This document shows, piece by piece, positions 7,193 through 14,845 of a stretch of DNA of 23,492 nucleotides. Numbering within the stretch: the stretch's first letter is position 1; the number at the start of each line of letters is the position of its first letter. Source of the stretch: Deltaproteobacteria bacterium. GTDB taxonomy: Bacteria > DRYD01. The notes beneath the pieces were generated by a model. It searched no databases, was not told where the DNA came from, and saw nothing but the letters and a program-made list of their open reading frames with translations. Location of the stretch: NCBI GenBank assembly GCA_028276365.1, contig JAPYWL010000013.1, positions 1 to 23,492 on the forward strand, read 5' to 3'. Both the position numbers and the translations under genes were made by a program.

Positions 7193-7996
7193 ATGATGGT
7201 AGGATTTACATTGTTTATTAAATATTTTGTAATGTTTATTTTATTGTTGGATTTTATATTTAATTTATTTTTTTGTTTAAAAAATAGGTTATTTATTTTT
7301 TTAATTTTTAAATTTATTTTATTTGCTTTAAGTGTTTTAGTTTTTAATAATGACTTGATGTTGATCTTATTGTTGTTGCTTAATTTAGGGTTAAGTATGT
7401 TGATGGGATTTGCTTTTCAGCTTGAGTATAGATATTTTTTTACAAAATATTATAAGTTAAATACTTTTGATGCTATGAAATTTTTAGGGGTTTATGAAGA
7501 AGTTTCTATTAGTAAATTTATAGATGAGTTAGTGGAAGCGGTTTTTGAGTTAAGTGCTAAGAAAATAGGGGCTCTTATTGTTATAGAAAGAAAAGTTTCT
7601 TTGGATTATTATATTTCAAATGGTTATTCTTTGATATCAGAGGTATCTTTAATAGTATTGGAAAGTATTTTTAATATGAATAGTTTATTACATGATGGAG
7701 CAGTTATTATAAGAGATTATAAGATAGTGGCAGTAAAATGCTTTTTACCTATGGATACGTCAAATAGTATTGATTTTTCAGTAGGGGCTAGACATAGAGC
7801 TGCTATTGGAATAACTCAAAATACTGATGCTATTGCTATTGTTGTTTCTGCTACCAATGGGTATGTATCTTATGCTGTTGATGGTAAAATGTTTTATAAT
7901 ATAGATAATCAAAAACTTACTCAATATTTACAAAGAGATTTAGTTCATAATAAAATTGATTTTAATAAGTTACACAGATTAGCTAATAAAAAATAG
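7193..7996 (+). CDS. cdaA: Membrane-bound diadenylate cyclase, CdaA type (DisA_N domain)
   Basis: A 267-residue protein with about three N-terminal membrane segments (residues 5-75) and a cytoplasmic DisA_N/DAC domain from about 95. It should condense two ATP molecules into the second messenger c-di-AMP, which in other bacteria controls potassium uptake and osmotic balance. The two key motifs are present: DGA (168-170, in 'LHDGAVII') and RHR (200-202, in 'GARHRAAIGIT'). The third conserved segment, usually 'VSEETG', reads VSATNG (218-223), so both glutamates are replaced; 'GISE' likewise reads GITQ. The start is uncertain: there are two consecutive ATGs and no visible ribosome binding site. 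It lies 111 bases before rpsK. In Firmicutes cdaA usually sits with cdaR and glmM; neither is here. Confidence 0.88.
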   Translation: MMVGFTLFIKYFVMFILLLDFIFNLFFCLKNRLFIFLIFKFILFALSVLVFNNDLMLILLLLLNLGLSMLMGFAFQLEYRYFFTKYYKLNTFDAMKFLGVYEEVSISKFIDELVEAVFELSAKKIGALIVIERKVSLDYYISNGYSLISEVSLIVLESIFNMNSLLHDGAVIIRDYKIVAVKCFLPMDTSNSIDFSVGARHRAAIGITQNTDAIAIVVSATNGYVSYAVDGKMFYNIDNQKLTQYLQRDLVHNKIDFNKLHRLANKK

Positions 7997-8037
7997 TTTT
8001 GTAAAAAATAGTTTTGAAAAAAAATAGTTTTTAAAAT
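7988..8037 (+). repeat. Short AT-rich direct repeats after cdaA
   Basis: The unit AAAAAATAGTTTT occurs three times in about 50 bases, the first copy overlapping the cdaA stop codon. It looks like slippage-generated low complexity; I assign no function. Confidence 0.6.
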
Positions 8038-8107
8038 AAAAGGATTATTGAAAACTAAATAGAATAATAATAATAAGTTGATTAAGTGAAAAGGGGGATA
8101 GTAGTAA

Positions 8108-8482
8108 ATGGCAAAGAAAAAAAAGCAAAAATTAGTGTCTTCTACAGGAGTAGCACATATTCATTCTACTTTTAATAATACCATAATAACTATAACTGAT
8201 GAGAATGGTAATACTATAAGTTGGGCTAGTGGAGGTACTGTTGGATATAAGGGTTCTAGGAAAAGTACTCCTTTTGCAGCTCAGTTAGCAGCAAAACAGG
8301 CAGCAGAAAAAGCTATAAATGCAGGTTTAAGAGAAGTTAAAGTTATAGTTAAGGGACCTGGTATGGGAAGAGAAGCTGCTATTAGGGCTCTTAAAGCTGC
8401 AGGGCTTGAAATTAGTGATATTAAAGATGCTACTCCTATACCTCATAATGGCTGTAGACCTCCTTCAAGAAGAAGAGTTTAA
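8108..8482 (+). CDS. rpsK: Ribosomal protein S11
   Basis: A 124-residue S11 protein of the 30S platform, where it contacts 16S rRNA near the E site and the Shine-Dalgarno helix. The family is unmistakable from '[18 protein letters not shown]', '[19 protein letters not shown]', '[15 protein letters not shown]' and the C-terminal '[15 protein letters not shown]'. The length is normal. A run of five G (8093-8097) gives a strong ribosome binding site about 10 bases before the ATG. In most bacteria rpsM precedes and rpsD, rpoA and rplQ follow. Here the order rpsK-rpsD-rpoA is kept, but cdaA sits upstream in place of rpsM. A weak promoter candidate (TTGAAA at 8048-8053) lies upstream, without a good -10. 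Confidence 0.98.
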   Translation: MAKKKKQKLVSSTGVAHIHSTFNNTIITITDENGNTISWASGGTVGYKGSRKSTPFAAQLAAKQAAEKAINAGLREVKVIVKGPGMGREAAIRALKAAGLEISDIKDATPIPHNGCRPPSRRRV

Positions 8483-8529
8483 AGCTTTTTAGGAGTATAT
8501 TTTAAAAGTATAAGTTTAGGTAAGTAAAA

Positions 8530-8605
8530 AGAAATTTTATGATATTTTATATTATTCCCGCTTATAGCAAGAGAAGCGGAATACAAATTTCTCTTGCTTT
8601 TATTT
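8530..8605 (+). promoter_or_regulatory. Attenuator-like leader between rpsK and rpsD, candidate S4 autoregulatory element
   Basis: Two mutually exclusive folds can be drawn. Fold A pairs 8554-8563 (ATTCCCGCTT) with 8574-8582 (AAGCGGAAT), a nine-pair stem with one bulged C and a ten-base loop. It is enclosed by an eight-pair helix joining AGAAATTT (8530-8537) to AAATTTCT (8585-8592). Fold B pairs AGCAAGAGAA (8566-8575) perfectly with TTCTCTTGCT (8589-8598) and is followed by TTTATTT, a terminator-like layout. The folds share 8574-8575 and 8589-8592, so forming one breaks the other. Ribosomal protein S4 represses its own mRNA in other bacteria, so S4 is the natural ligand guess (inference). Confidence 0.6.
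8566..8605 (+). terminator. Intrinsic-terminator-like hairpin upstream of rpsD
   Basis: A perfect ten-pair stem, AGCAAGAGAA/TTCTCTTGCT, with a 13-base loop is followed directly by TTTATTT. It lies 18 bases before the rpsD start. It could end part of the rpsK transcripts or serve as the terminator half of a conditional leader; the T-run is interrupted by one A. Confidence 0.55.
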
Positions 8606-8622
8606 AGAAACGAAAGGTTGTT

Positions 8623-9261
8623 ATGGGTAGATATATAGGACCAGTTTGTAAATTATGTAGAAGGGAAGGAATTAAATTATATCTTAAAGGAGAAAAATGT
8701 TATACTGAGAAATGTCCTTTAGAAAAGAGGAATTATCCACCAGGGCAACATGGATTTGCTAAAAGGAGACCTAAATTAACTACCTATGGATTAAGGTTAA
8801 GAGAAAAACAAAAGGTTAGAAGGATATATTGGCTTAGTGAGAAGATGTTCAGAAAATATTTTGCAGAAGCTAAAAGATTAGCAAGATTAGGTAAGGGATT
8901 TACAGGACCTAATCTAATGAGGATTTTAGAAAAAAGGTTAGATAATGTATTATATAGATCTAATTTAGCAGTTTCCAGATTACAAGCAAGACAATTAATT
9001 ATTCATAATTTTGTTAAAGTTAATAATATCAAAGTTGATATACCTTCTTATTTAGTTAAAGTTGGGGATGTTATTCAATTAGATCCTAAAGCTTTAAATA
9101 TTATAAAACCTTATTTAGAAAGCTCTAATAAATTAAATATTCCTTCTTGGTTAAATGTTAATTTTGATAATTTAACTATTAAAATTGTAAGAGAGCCAGA
9201 AAGAAGTGATATTGAATATCCAATTGAAGATAATTTAATAGTAGAGTTCTATTCAAGATAG
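8623..9261 (+). CDS. rpsD: Ribosomal protein S4, zinc-binding (four-Cys) form
   Basis: A 212-residue S4, a primary 16S rRNA-binding protein that nucleates assembly of the 30S body and lines the mRNA entry site. The N-terminal zinc motif is intact: Cys9, Cys12, Cys26 and Cys31 in 'CKLC...CYTEKC'. This 'C+' form and 'YPPGQHG', 'YGLRLREKQKVRRIYWLSE' closely resemble the Thermus-type S4. The S4 RNA-binding domain follows ('RLDNVLYRSNLAVSRLQARQLIIH'), and the protein ends with 'LIVEFYSR', as the family does. AAAGG lies five bases before the ATG. The 140-base gap after rpsK is unusually long for this operon and contains the attenuator-like leader. The next gene is rpoA, 36 bases on. S4 is a likely autoregulator of this unit, by analogy with Bacillus and E. 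coli. Confidence 0.98.
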   Translation: MGRYIGPVCKLCRREGIKLYLKGEKCYTEKCPLEKRNYPPGQHGFAKRRPKLTTYGLRLREKQKVRRIYWLSEKMFRKYFAEAKRLARLGKGFTGPNLMRILEKRLDNVLYRSNLAVSRLQARQLIIHNFVKVNNIKVDIPSYLVKVGDVIQLDPKALNIIKPYLESSNKLNIPSWLNVNFDNLTIKIVREPERSDIEYPIEDNLIVEFYSR

Positions 9262-9297
9262 AATATTTTTTATTTAAGGTAAGGAGGGCTTTAGAAG

Positions 9298-10248
9298 ATG
9301 TTAGTTATAAATGAGAGTTTAAAAGCGGGTACTTTAGTATTAGAGCCTACTTATGGTAGATTCTTAATAGAGAATTTACCTAAGGGAATGGGAATAACAT
9401 TAGGAAATACTTTAAGAAGAATTTTATTATCTTATATACCTGGTGCTGCTATTTTTTATGTTAAGTTTTCTAATGTTGTTCATGAATATGAATCTATTGA
9501 AGGGATAAAAGAGGATCCTATAGATATTATTCTAAATCTTAAGGGTGTTAGATTTAGGTATGATAATAAGGAGCCATTTGTTAAGGTATTTTTAAGTGTA
9601 AGAGGTCCTGCTCAGGTTTTGGCTAAAGATATAAAATGTCCTGAAAGAGTAAGTGTTATTAATAGGGATCATTATATAGCTACTATTACTACTAATACTA
9701 CATTAGAATTTGAAGCTGGGGTTATGCTAGGAATTGGATATGTGCCTGCTGAGGATCATATTTTCCCTCCTGAAATTCCTGCTACTATCGGATATATTAA
9801 AGTGGATAGTATATTTTCTCCCATTGTTCAAGTTAATTATTATACGGAACCTGAAAGAAAAGGAGAAAAAATTACTTCAGAAAAATTATATTTAGAAATT
9901 TGGACTGATGGTAGTATTACTCCTAAAGAGGCTCTTTCTAAAGCTTTATTTATTGTTAAAGATTATAATGATAAACTTATTAGTGAATATGCTGTTTCTC
10001 AAGATTTAGTTTCTAATATCCCAGTTTCTTCAAAATCTAATATAAATATAAATAATTTAACTTTAAAGGATTTAAATTTATCTTCTAGAGCTTTAAATGC
10101 TTTAAAAAGAATTGGTATTAATACTCTTGAAGAATTATTGAATTATTCAGAAGATGATTTATTAACTGTTAGAAATTTAGGAGGTAAATCATTAGAAGAA
10201 ATAAAGGAAAAATTAAAAGAACTTGGGTTATCTCTTAAAAAAGTATAA
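9298..10248 (+). CDS. rpoA: DNA-directed RNA polymerase alpha subunit
   Basis: A 316-residue alpha subunit. The N-terminal domain (1 to about 230), which dimerises and binds beta and beta', shows 'GMGITLGNTLRRILLSYIPGAA', 'EYESIEGIKEDPIDIILNLK' and 'LEIWTDGSITPKEAL'. A linker rich in Asn and Ser leads to the C-terminal domain (about 252-316), which binds UP elements and activators and shows 'LNLSSRALNALKRIGINTLEELL' and 'VRNLGGKSLEEIKEKL'. AAGGAGG (9281-9287) lies 10 bases before the ATG. rplQ, the usual next gene, is absent; a hairpin with a T-run and then an unrelated protease gene follow. It is probably transcribed with rpsD and, depending on the leader, rpsK. Confidence 0.98.
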   Translation: MLVINESLKAGTLVLEPTYGRFLIENLPKGMGITLGNTLRRILLSYIPGAAIFYVKFSNVVHEYESIEGIKEDPIDIILNLKGVRFRYDNKEPFVKVFLSVRGPAQVLAKDIKCPERVSVINRDHYIATITTNTTLEFEAGVMLGIGYVPAEDHIFPPEIPATIGYIKVDSIFSPIVQVNYYTEPERKGEKITSEKLYLEIWTDGSITPKEALSKALFIVKDYNDKLISEYAVSQDLVSNIPVSSKSNININNLTLKDLNLSSRALNALKRIGINTLEELLNYSEDDLLTVRNLGGKSLEEIKEKLKELGLSLKKV

Positions 10249-10323
10249 AATTTATTAAAAAAAATACTATACTAAACAAAGAATTAGAAATAATTGAAAA
10301 TTAAAATTTAAAAAATGTTATAG

Positions 10324-10352
10324 TTGACAACTGATAAAGAAAAGGATGTTAT
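10324..10352 (+). promoter_or_regulatory. Sigma-70-type promoter candidate for the protease gene
   Basis: A consensus -35 TTGACA (10324-10329), a 17-base spacer and TGTTAT (10347-10352, four of six matches to TATAAT) lie upstream of the metalloprotease gene. Transcription would begin near 10359, leaving a leader of about 64 bases. It overlaps the left side of the hairpin at 10352-10368. Confidence 0.45.
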
Positions 10353-10382
10353 CCCTTTGTAAAAGGGAAATCTTTTTGTTTT
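10352..10382 (+). terminator. Candidate terminator of the rpsK-rpsD-rpoA unit
   Basis: TCCCTTT (10352-10358) and AAAGGGA (10362-10368) form a seven-pair stem with a three-base loop, followed by AA and TCTTTTTGTTTT. This fits an intrinsic terminator about 100 bases after rpoA. An alternative stem upstream, AAAGGAT (10341-10347) with ATCCCTTT (10351-10358), would compete with it. Confidence 0.5.
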
Positions 10383-10422
10383 GAAAATGAAGAAATTTGC
10401 TTTTTAGAGGGGGTATAAGGGA

Positions 10423-13182
10423 ATGCTTTATTTTCAAAAAAGATCATGTATAAATCTGATTGTTTTTTTTATTATTATTTTACTTATTATTATTTTATTT
10501 GATAATTCAGTGTTAGCTAATTCTGATATAGATCTGTATAATAAGGAAGTTTTTTCTAATGTTTCAGTAAATTCTAAAAAACAAGTATTAGTTTCTGAAA
10601 GTTCTAGTATAAATATAAAGGATTTTTTAGTAAAAGCTAAAAAGCAGGAAGGTTTATTAAACGTTTATAACTATAATAATCAATTTTTTATTGAATTGCC
10701 TAAGGATAAATTGAATAAATTATTTTATTCCTATTTATCAGTTTCAAAGGGTATTAGTGTTTATCCTTTTTTGGGTGGGTTAACTTTACCTATTTTTAAT
10801 TATGATTATTCTGTTGCTATTTATTTTGATATAGATAAAAACGTAGAATTAAAAGATAATTCTTCAGTTAAACTTTACTTAAAATTGAAGAACTTAAAAT
10901 ATAGAAATGATTCTTTAAATACCTGGGCTGATGAATTACTAAAAAAATCTTATTCTGATTCTTTAATTTCTGTTATTAATTCTATATATTATGATGGAAA
11001 ATTTTATATAAATGCTGATAATTTCTTAAATATTAATCTTTTTCCTTTTTCTAAAGAATTTTCTAAAACTATGGTTATTAAACCTTTTAAAATAGAAAAT
11101 ATTTCTTCTTTTCCTAAGAACATCAATGTAAAAATTTCGTATACTATTGATTTTAATAATCCATTAATTTATAATTATTTAAATAATATAGAAGGTAATA
11201 TAGTGGAATTAAATTGGGGGATATTTGTCAATGATAACAAAGATTATCAAAGAAGGGAATATGATAAGAGAGTAGGTTATTTTGCTACTACTTATGCTGA
11301 TGTTTCTGAATTAAAAGGAGATGATGGATATAGAACTATTAAAAGATATATTAATAGATGGGATCTTTCAAATGGAAAAAAAATAACTTATTATATAGAA
11401 AATACTTTTCCTAATGAATATAGAGAAGTAGTAAAAGAGGGGATATTGGAATGGAATAAGGCTTTTAATAGAATAGGTTTTAATGATCCTATTGAAGTTA
11501 AGATTCAAGAAGATAATGCTTTATGGGAGCCTGAGGATGTAAGATATACTACTATAAGATATCAAGATAATAGTGTTAGTGCTTTTGCAATTGGACCTTC
11601 AATTGTTGATCCTGTTACAGGTGAAATTGTTGATGCTGATATTGTTTTTTATGCCCCTATGCTTAGAATTATTAATTCTTATTATGATCTAAGTTGGGAA
11701 ATCTTTGCTAATGAGGCATTAAAAGCTCAATATGATCCGTTTTATAAATTTTATTATGATTTATTCTATTTTAAAAAGGTTTCGAGTATAAATGATCTTA
11801 TTGAAGAATTAAGTAATTTTTTAAATAATTTAGGTAATTTAAAGAATAATGAAATTTACAGGAATATGTGTGTATATGCTTTAGAAAAAACTCAAGATTC
11901 TATTATAGCATTGGCTGCTATTGCTATTGATAATCCTGTTAAATATTCTAATTTAAAAGATAAATTAGTAAAAGATTATGTTAAGGATGTAATTATTCAT
12001 GAGGTAGGCCATACTTTGGGTTTAAGGCATAATTTTAAGGCTTCTTCTTTTGTAAATGAAAAACAATTATTAGATCCTAATTATACTTCTAAAAATGGGA
12101 TTTGTTATTCTTGTATGGATTATAATCCAGCTAATTTACATTTTATAAATAATAGACCTTATTATACTAATGATATATTTATGACTACTATAGGTTATTA
12201 TGATTATTTAGCAATAGAATATGGTTATAAGAATGCTGATAAAAAGGAGTTAGAAAGGGTAGCTCAAGAAGCTGGTAAATATTATGGGCCTGATGAAGAT
12301 TTACTTTCTTTAGATCCTAATATTAGACAATTTGATTTATCTTCTGATCCTTTAAATTGGGCATACCAAAATTCTTTAATTAGTAAATATATTTTAGATA
12401 ATTCTGTTTATAAGTTATCCAAATCAGGTAAATCATATGATTTGATTTATTTAGCTAATTATAATGCTATTAATAGAATTTTAACAACTAAATTTGAAAA
12501 TTTAATTTATTATAATTTTGGGAAACATATTAGTAGGAGTTTTGTTAATGATGTAGATTATCCTCCTGTTAGTTATATTGATCTAAAAGATGTTTATAAG
12601 ATTAATAATATTATTTTAAAAGATATAGTTTCTAAGGATTTATTAATAAATGAAAATGTAATAAAAAATTCTATTTTATTAGGGGATTATGAATGGGGTA
12701 GTAGATCGTTCTTTACTAAAACTATATTAGGTAATGCTTATTTAATTGATAGAATCTATAGATTATTATCTATGTTGGTATTAGTTTTACCTAATCCTTA
12801 TTTAACTGAGAGAGAATATTATGAAAAGAATAATATTTTAAGGAAAAATTTATATAATTTATATTATGCTATATTTACTGATTTTAAAGGAGATAAAAAA
12901 ATTGATTTAATTAGAAAGCAAAATATAGAAGATTTTATATATTTATTAGTTTTATTAAGTGGATATAATACTAAGCAAGTGGGGACTGGTTTTGCTTTAA
13001 ATATGTCCGTTTTATCATCTTCAATTTACAGGGACTCTATTTTTGATATAATTTCTAAGATAGAAGGAAAATTAGATCAGGTAATTAATAATAAGAAATC
13101 ACTAAATGAGAATAAAATTTTTGCAAAGAGATTAAAGAAATATTTAGATTTAGCTTTTAGTAATGATGAAATGAAGAAATAA
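10423..13182 (+). CDS. Secreted zinc-dependent metalloprotease (metzincin type, DUF4953/DUF5117-like)
   Basis: A 919-residue exported protease. Basic residues and a long hydrophobic stretch (residues 12-27) followed by 'SVLANSD' give a signal peptide with probable cleavage after about Ala32. The metzincin zinc motif HExxHxxGxxH reads HEVGHTLGLRH (His526, Glu527, His530, His536), and the Met-turn 'CMDY' is at 564-567. The segment after it, 'YNPANLH ... YYTNDIFMTTIGYYDYLAIEYGY', matches the uncharacterised zinc-dependent metalloprotease family tagged DUF4953/DUF5117, known from Bacteroidetes and others (recalled, not searched). Normal-looking propeptide-like N-terminal strands fill residues 35-300. 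AGAGGGGG lies 9 bases before the ATG. It stands alone between rpoA and atpA, with its own promoter candidate. Substrate is unknown; a role in digesting external peptides is an inference. Confidence 0.85.
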   Translation: MLYFQKRSCINLIVFFIIILLIIILFDNSVLANSDIDLYNKEVFSNVSVNSKKQVLVSESSSINIKDFLVKAKKQEGLLNVYNYNNQFFIELPKDKLNKLFYSYLSVSKGISVYPFLGGLTLPIFNYDYSVAIYFDIDKNVELKDNSSVKLYLKLKNLKYRNDSLNTWADELLKKSYSDSLISVINSIYYDGKFYINADNFLNINLFPFSKEFSKTMVIKPFKIENISSFPKNINVKISYTIDFNNPLIYNYLNNIEGNIVELNWGIFVNDNKDYQRREYDKRVGYFATTYADVSELKGDDGYRTIKRYINRWDLSNGKKITYYIENTFPNEYREVVKEGILEWNKAFNRIGFNDPIEVKIQEDNALWEPEDVRYTTIRYQDNSVSAFAIGPSIVDPVTGEIVDADIVFYAPMLRIINSYYDLSWEIFANEALKAQYDPFYKFYYDLFYFKKVSSINDLIEELSNFLNNLGNLKNNEIYRNMCVYALEKTQDSIIALAAIAIDNPVKYSNLKDKLVKDYVKDVIIHEVGHTLGLRHNFKASSFVNEKQLLDPNYTSKNGICYSCMDYNPANLHFINNRPYYTNDIFMTTIGYYDYLAIEYGYKNADKKELERVAQEAGKYYGPDEDLLSLDPNIRQFDLSSDPLNWAYQNSLISKYILDNSVYKLSKSGKSYDLIYLANYNAINRILTTKFENLIYYNFGKHISRSFVNDVDYPPVSYIDLKDVYKINNIILKDIVSKDLLINENVIKNSILLGDYEWGSRSFFTKTILGNAYLIDRIYRLLSMLVLVLPNPYLTEREYYEKNNILRKNLYNLYYAIFTDFKGDKKIDLIRKQNIEDFIYLLVLLSGYNTKQVGTGFALNMSVLSSSIYRDSIFDIISKIEGKLDQVINNKKSLNENKIFAKRLKKYLDLAFSNDEMKK

Positions 13183-13220
13183 ATAACTAAAAAATAGTTG
13201 TACGGGAAAAGGAGGATATT

Positions 13221-14777
13221 ATGAGTGAATTATTGAAAATAGATGAGTTATCTACTATAATAAAGCAGCAAATTGAAAAAAATAAGGATTTATTATTAGA
13301 GCAGCAAGAAATAGGGACTGTTATACAGATTGGTGATAATGTTGCTCAGATTTATGGATTAAAATCTGTTAAGTATGGAGAAATTGTTGATTTTGGTAAT
13401 GATAGATATGGTTTAGCATTTGATCTACAGGAAGAAAGTGTTGGAGTTATATTATTAGGTGCTTATAGTGATATACATGAGGGGGATATTGTTAAGAAAA
13501 CTAATAGGGTGTTAGAGATAGGTTGTGGAGAAGGATTAATTGGTAGGGTAGTGGATCCATTAGCAAGACCTTTAGATAATAAAGGTGAGTTAAAATTAGA
13601 AGCTACAAGACCATTAGAAGCTTTAGCACCTGGGGTTATTGACAGACAACCTGTTAATGAGCCTTTATATACTGGTTTAAAAGCTATTGATATGTTAATA
13701 CCTATTGGTAAAGGGCAAAGGGAATTAATAATTGGTGATAGGCAAACAGGGAAATCTTCTTTAGTTATAGATACTATTCTTAATCAAAAAGGAAAAGATG
13801 TTATTTGTATATATGTTTCTATAGGTCAGAAAGCTTCTTATGTTTCTTATGTAGTTGAGGAATTAGAAAAATACGGTGCAATGGATTATACAATAGTTGT
13901 ATCTACTACTTCTACAGATGCTCCTTCTTTACTTTATATTGCTCCTTATGCTGGGTGTGCAATGGGAGAATATTTTATGTATAAAGGAAAGCATGTTTTA
14001 ATTATTTATGACGACTTAAGTAAGCATGCTAAAGCTTATAGAGAAATAGCGTTGTTATTAAGAAGACCTCCTGGTAGAGAAGCTTATCCTGGTGATGTTT
14101 TTTACTTACATTCTAGGTTATTAGAGCGTGCATCTAAATTAAGTGATGAGTTAGGTGGAGGTAGTTTAACTGCTTTACCTATTATTGAGACTCAATTAGG
14201 TGATGTTTCTGCTTATATACCTACTAATGTTATTTCTATTACAGATGGTCAGATTTATTTAGATACTAATTTATTTAATAGAGGATTTAGGCCTGCTATA
14301 GATGTAGGGTTATCAGTTTCACGGGTTGGAGGTGCTGCTCAGATTAAAGCAACTAAACAAGTAGCGGGACAATTAAAACTTGATTTAGCTATGTTTAGAG
14401 AATTAGAAGCTTTTACTAAGTTTGCTTCAGAGTTAGATGAAGCTACCCAAAAACAAATAAGAAGAGGACAAGCTCTTATGGAACTATTAAAGCAGGATCT
14501 TCATCAAGTTATGCCTATTGAAGAGCAAATATTATCTATTTTTGTTGGTACTAAAGGATTCTTAGATGATTTATCTTTAAATCTTATTAAAGAATTTGAA
14601 AAAGAATGGATTGAATATTGTAAAGCTAATAAAAAACATATTATAAAAGAAATAACTGATAAAAAAGAGTTATCTAAGGAATCTTTAGCTGAATTAGAAG
14701 AGACTGCTGCTTCGTTTAAACAAAAATTCTTATTATCCAGAAAAGAGGCTACAGGAGTTACTGTTAGTATTAGTTAA
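13221..14777 (+). CDS. atpA: F1F0 ATP synthase subunit alpha
   Basis: A 518-residue alpha subunit of the F1 sector. The alpha subunits alternate with beta around the rotor and carry the non-catalytic nucleotide sites. The P-loop GDRQTGKSS (172-180) is intact, and '[10 protein letters not shown]' (about 366-375) holds the conserved arginine that reaches into the neighbouring beta site. 'PVGxGLLGRVVDxLGxPLD' is represented by '[20 protein letters not shown]', a slightly divergent form. The length is typical. AAAGGAGG (13208-13215) lies five bases before the ATG. No other ATP synthase gene is nearby: usually delta precedes and gamma and beta follow, whereas here a protease precedes and dxr follows. 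Complex assembly therefore needs balanced expression from separate loci. Confidence 0.97.
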   Translation: MSELLKIDELSTIIKQQIEKNKDLLLEQQEIGTVIQIGDNVAQIYGLKSVKYGEIVDFGNDRYGLAFDLQEESVGVILLGAYSDIHEGDIVKKTNRVLEIGCGEGLIGRVVDPLARPLDNKGELKLEATRPLEALAPGVIDRQPVNEPLYTGLKAIDMLIPIGKGQRELIIGDRQTGKSSLVIDTILNQKGKDVICIYVSIGQKASYVSYVVEELEKYGAMDYTIVVSTTSTDAPSLLYIAPYAGCAMGEYFMYKGKHVLIIYDDLSKHAKAYREIALLLRRPPGREAYPGDVFYLHSRLLERASKLSDELGGGSLTALPIIETQLGDVSAYIPTNVISITDGQIYLDTNLFNRGFRPAIDVGLSVSRVGGAAQIKATKQVAGQLKLDLAMFRELEAFTKFASELDEATQKQIRRGQALMELLKQDLHQVMPIEEQILSIFVGTKGFLDDLSLNLIKEFEKEWIEYCKANKKHIIKEITDKKELSKESLAELEETAASFKQKFLLSRKEATGVTVSIS

Positions 14778-14800
14778 TTTTTTTGTAAAAAAAAAGATAG

Positions 14801-14825
14801 TTATTGAAATAGTTATTGAAAATAA
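14801..14825 (+). repeat. Small tandem repeat between atpA and dxr
   Basis: ATAGTTATTGAA occurs twice in succession in the 68-base atpA-dxr gap. It resembles the AATAGTTTTGAAAA units after cdaA. Probably low-complexity slippage. Confidence 0.5.
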
Positions 14826-14845
14826 TTTATTTATGATAAGTTAAT

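Noticed and set aside
8048-8076. Promoter candidate TTGAAA ... TAATAA before rpsK
   Set aside because: The -10 matches only three of six positions, and such pairs are expected often in DNA this AT-rich.
14783-14801. T-run and A-run after atpA resembling a hairpin
   Set aside because: The arms are homopolymeric T and A with almost no G-C pairs and no following T-run; not a credible terminator.
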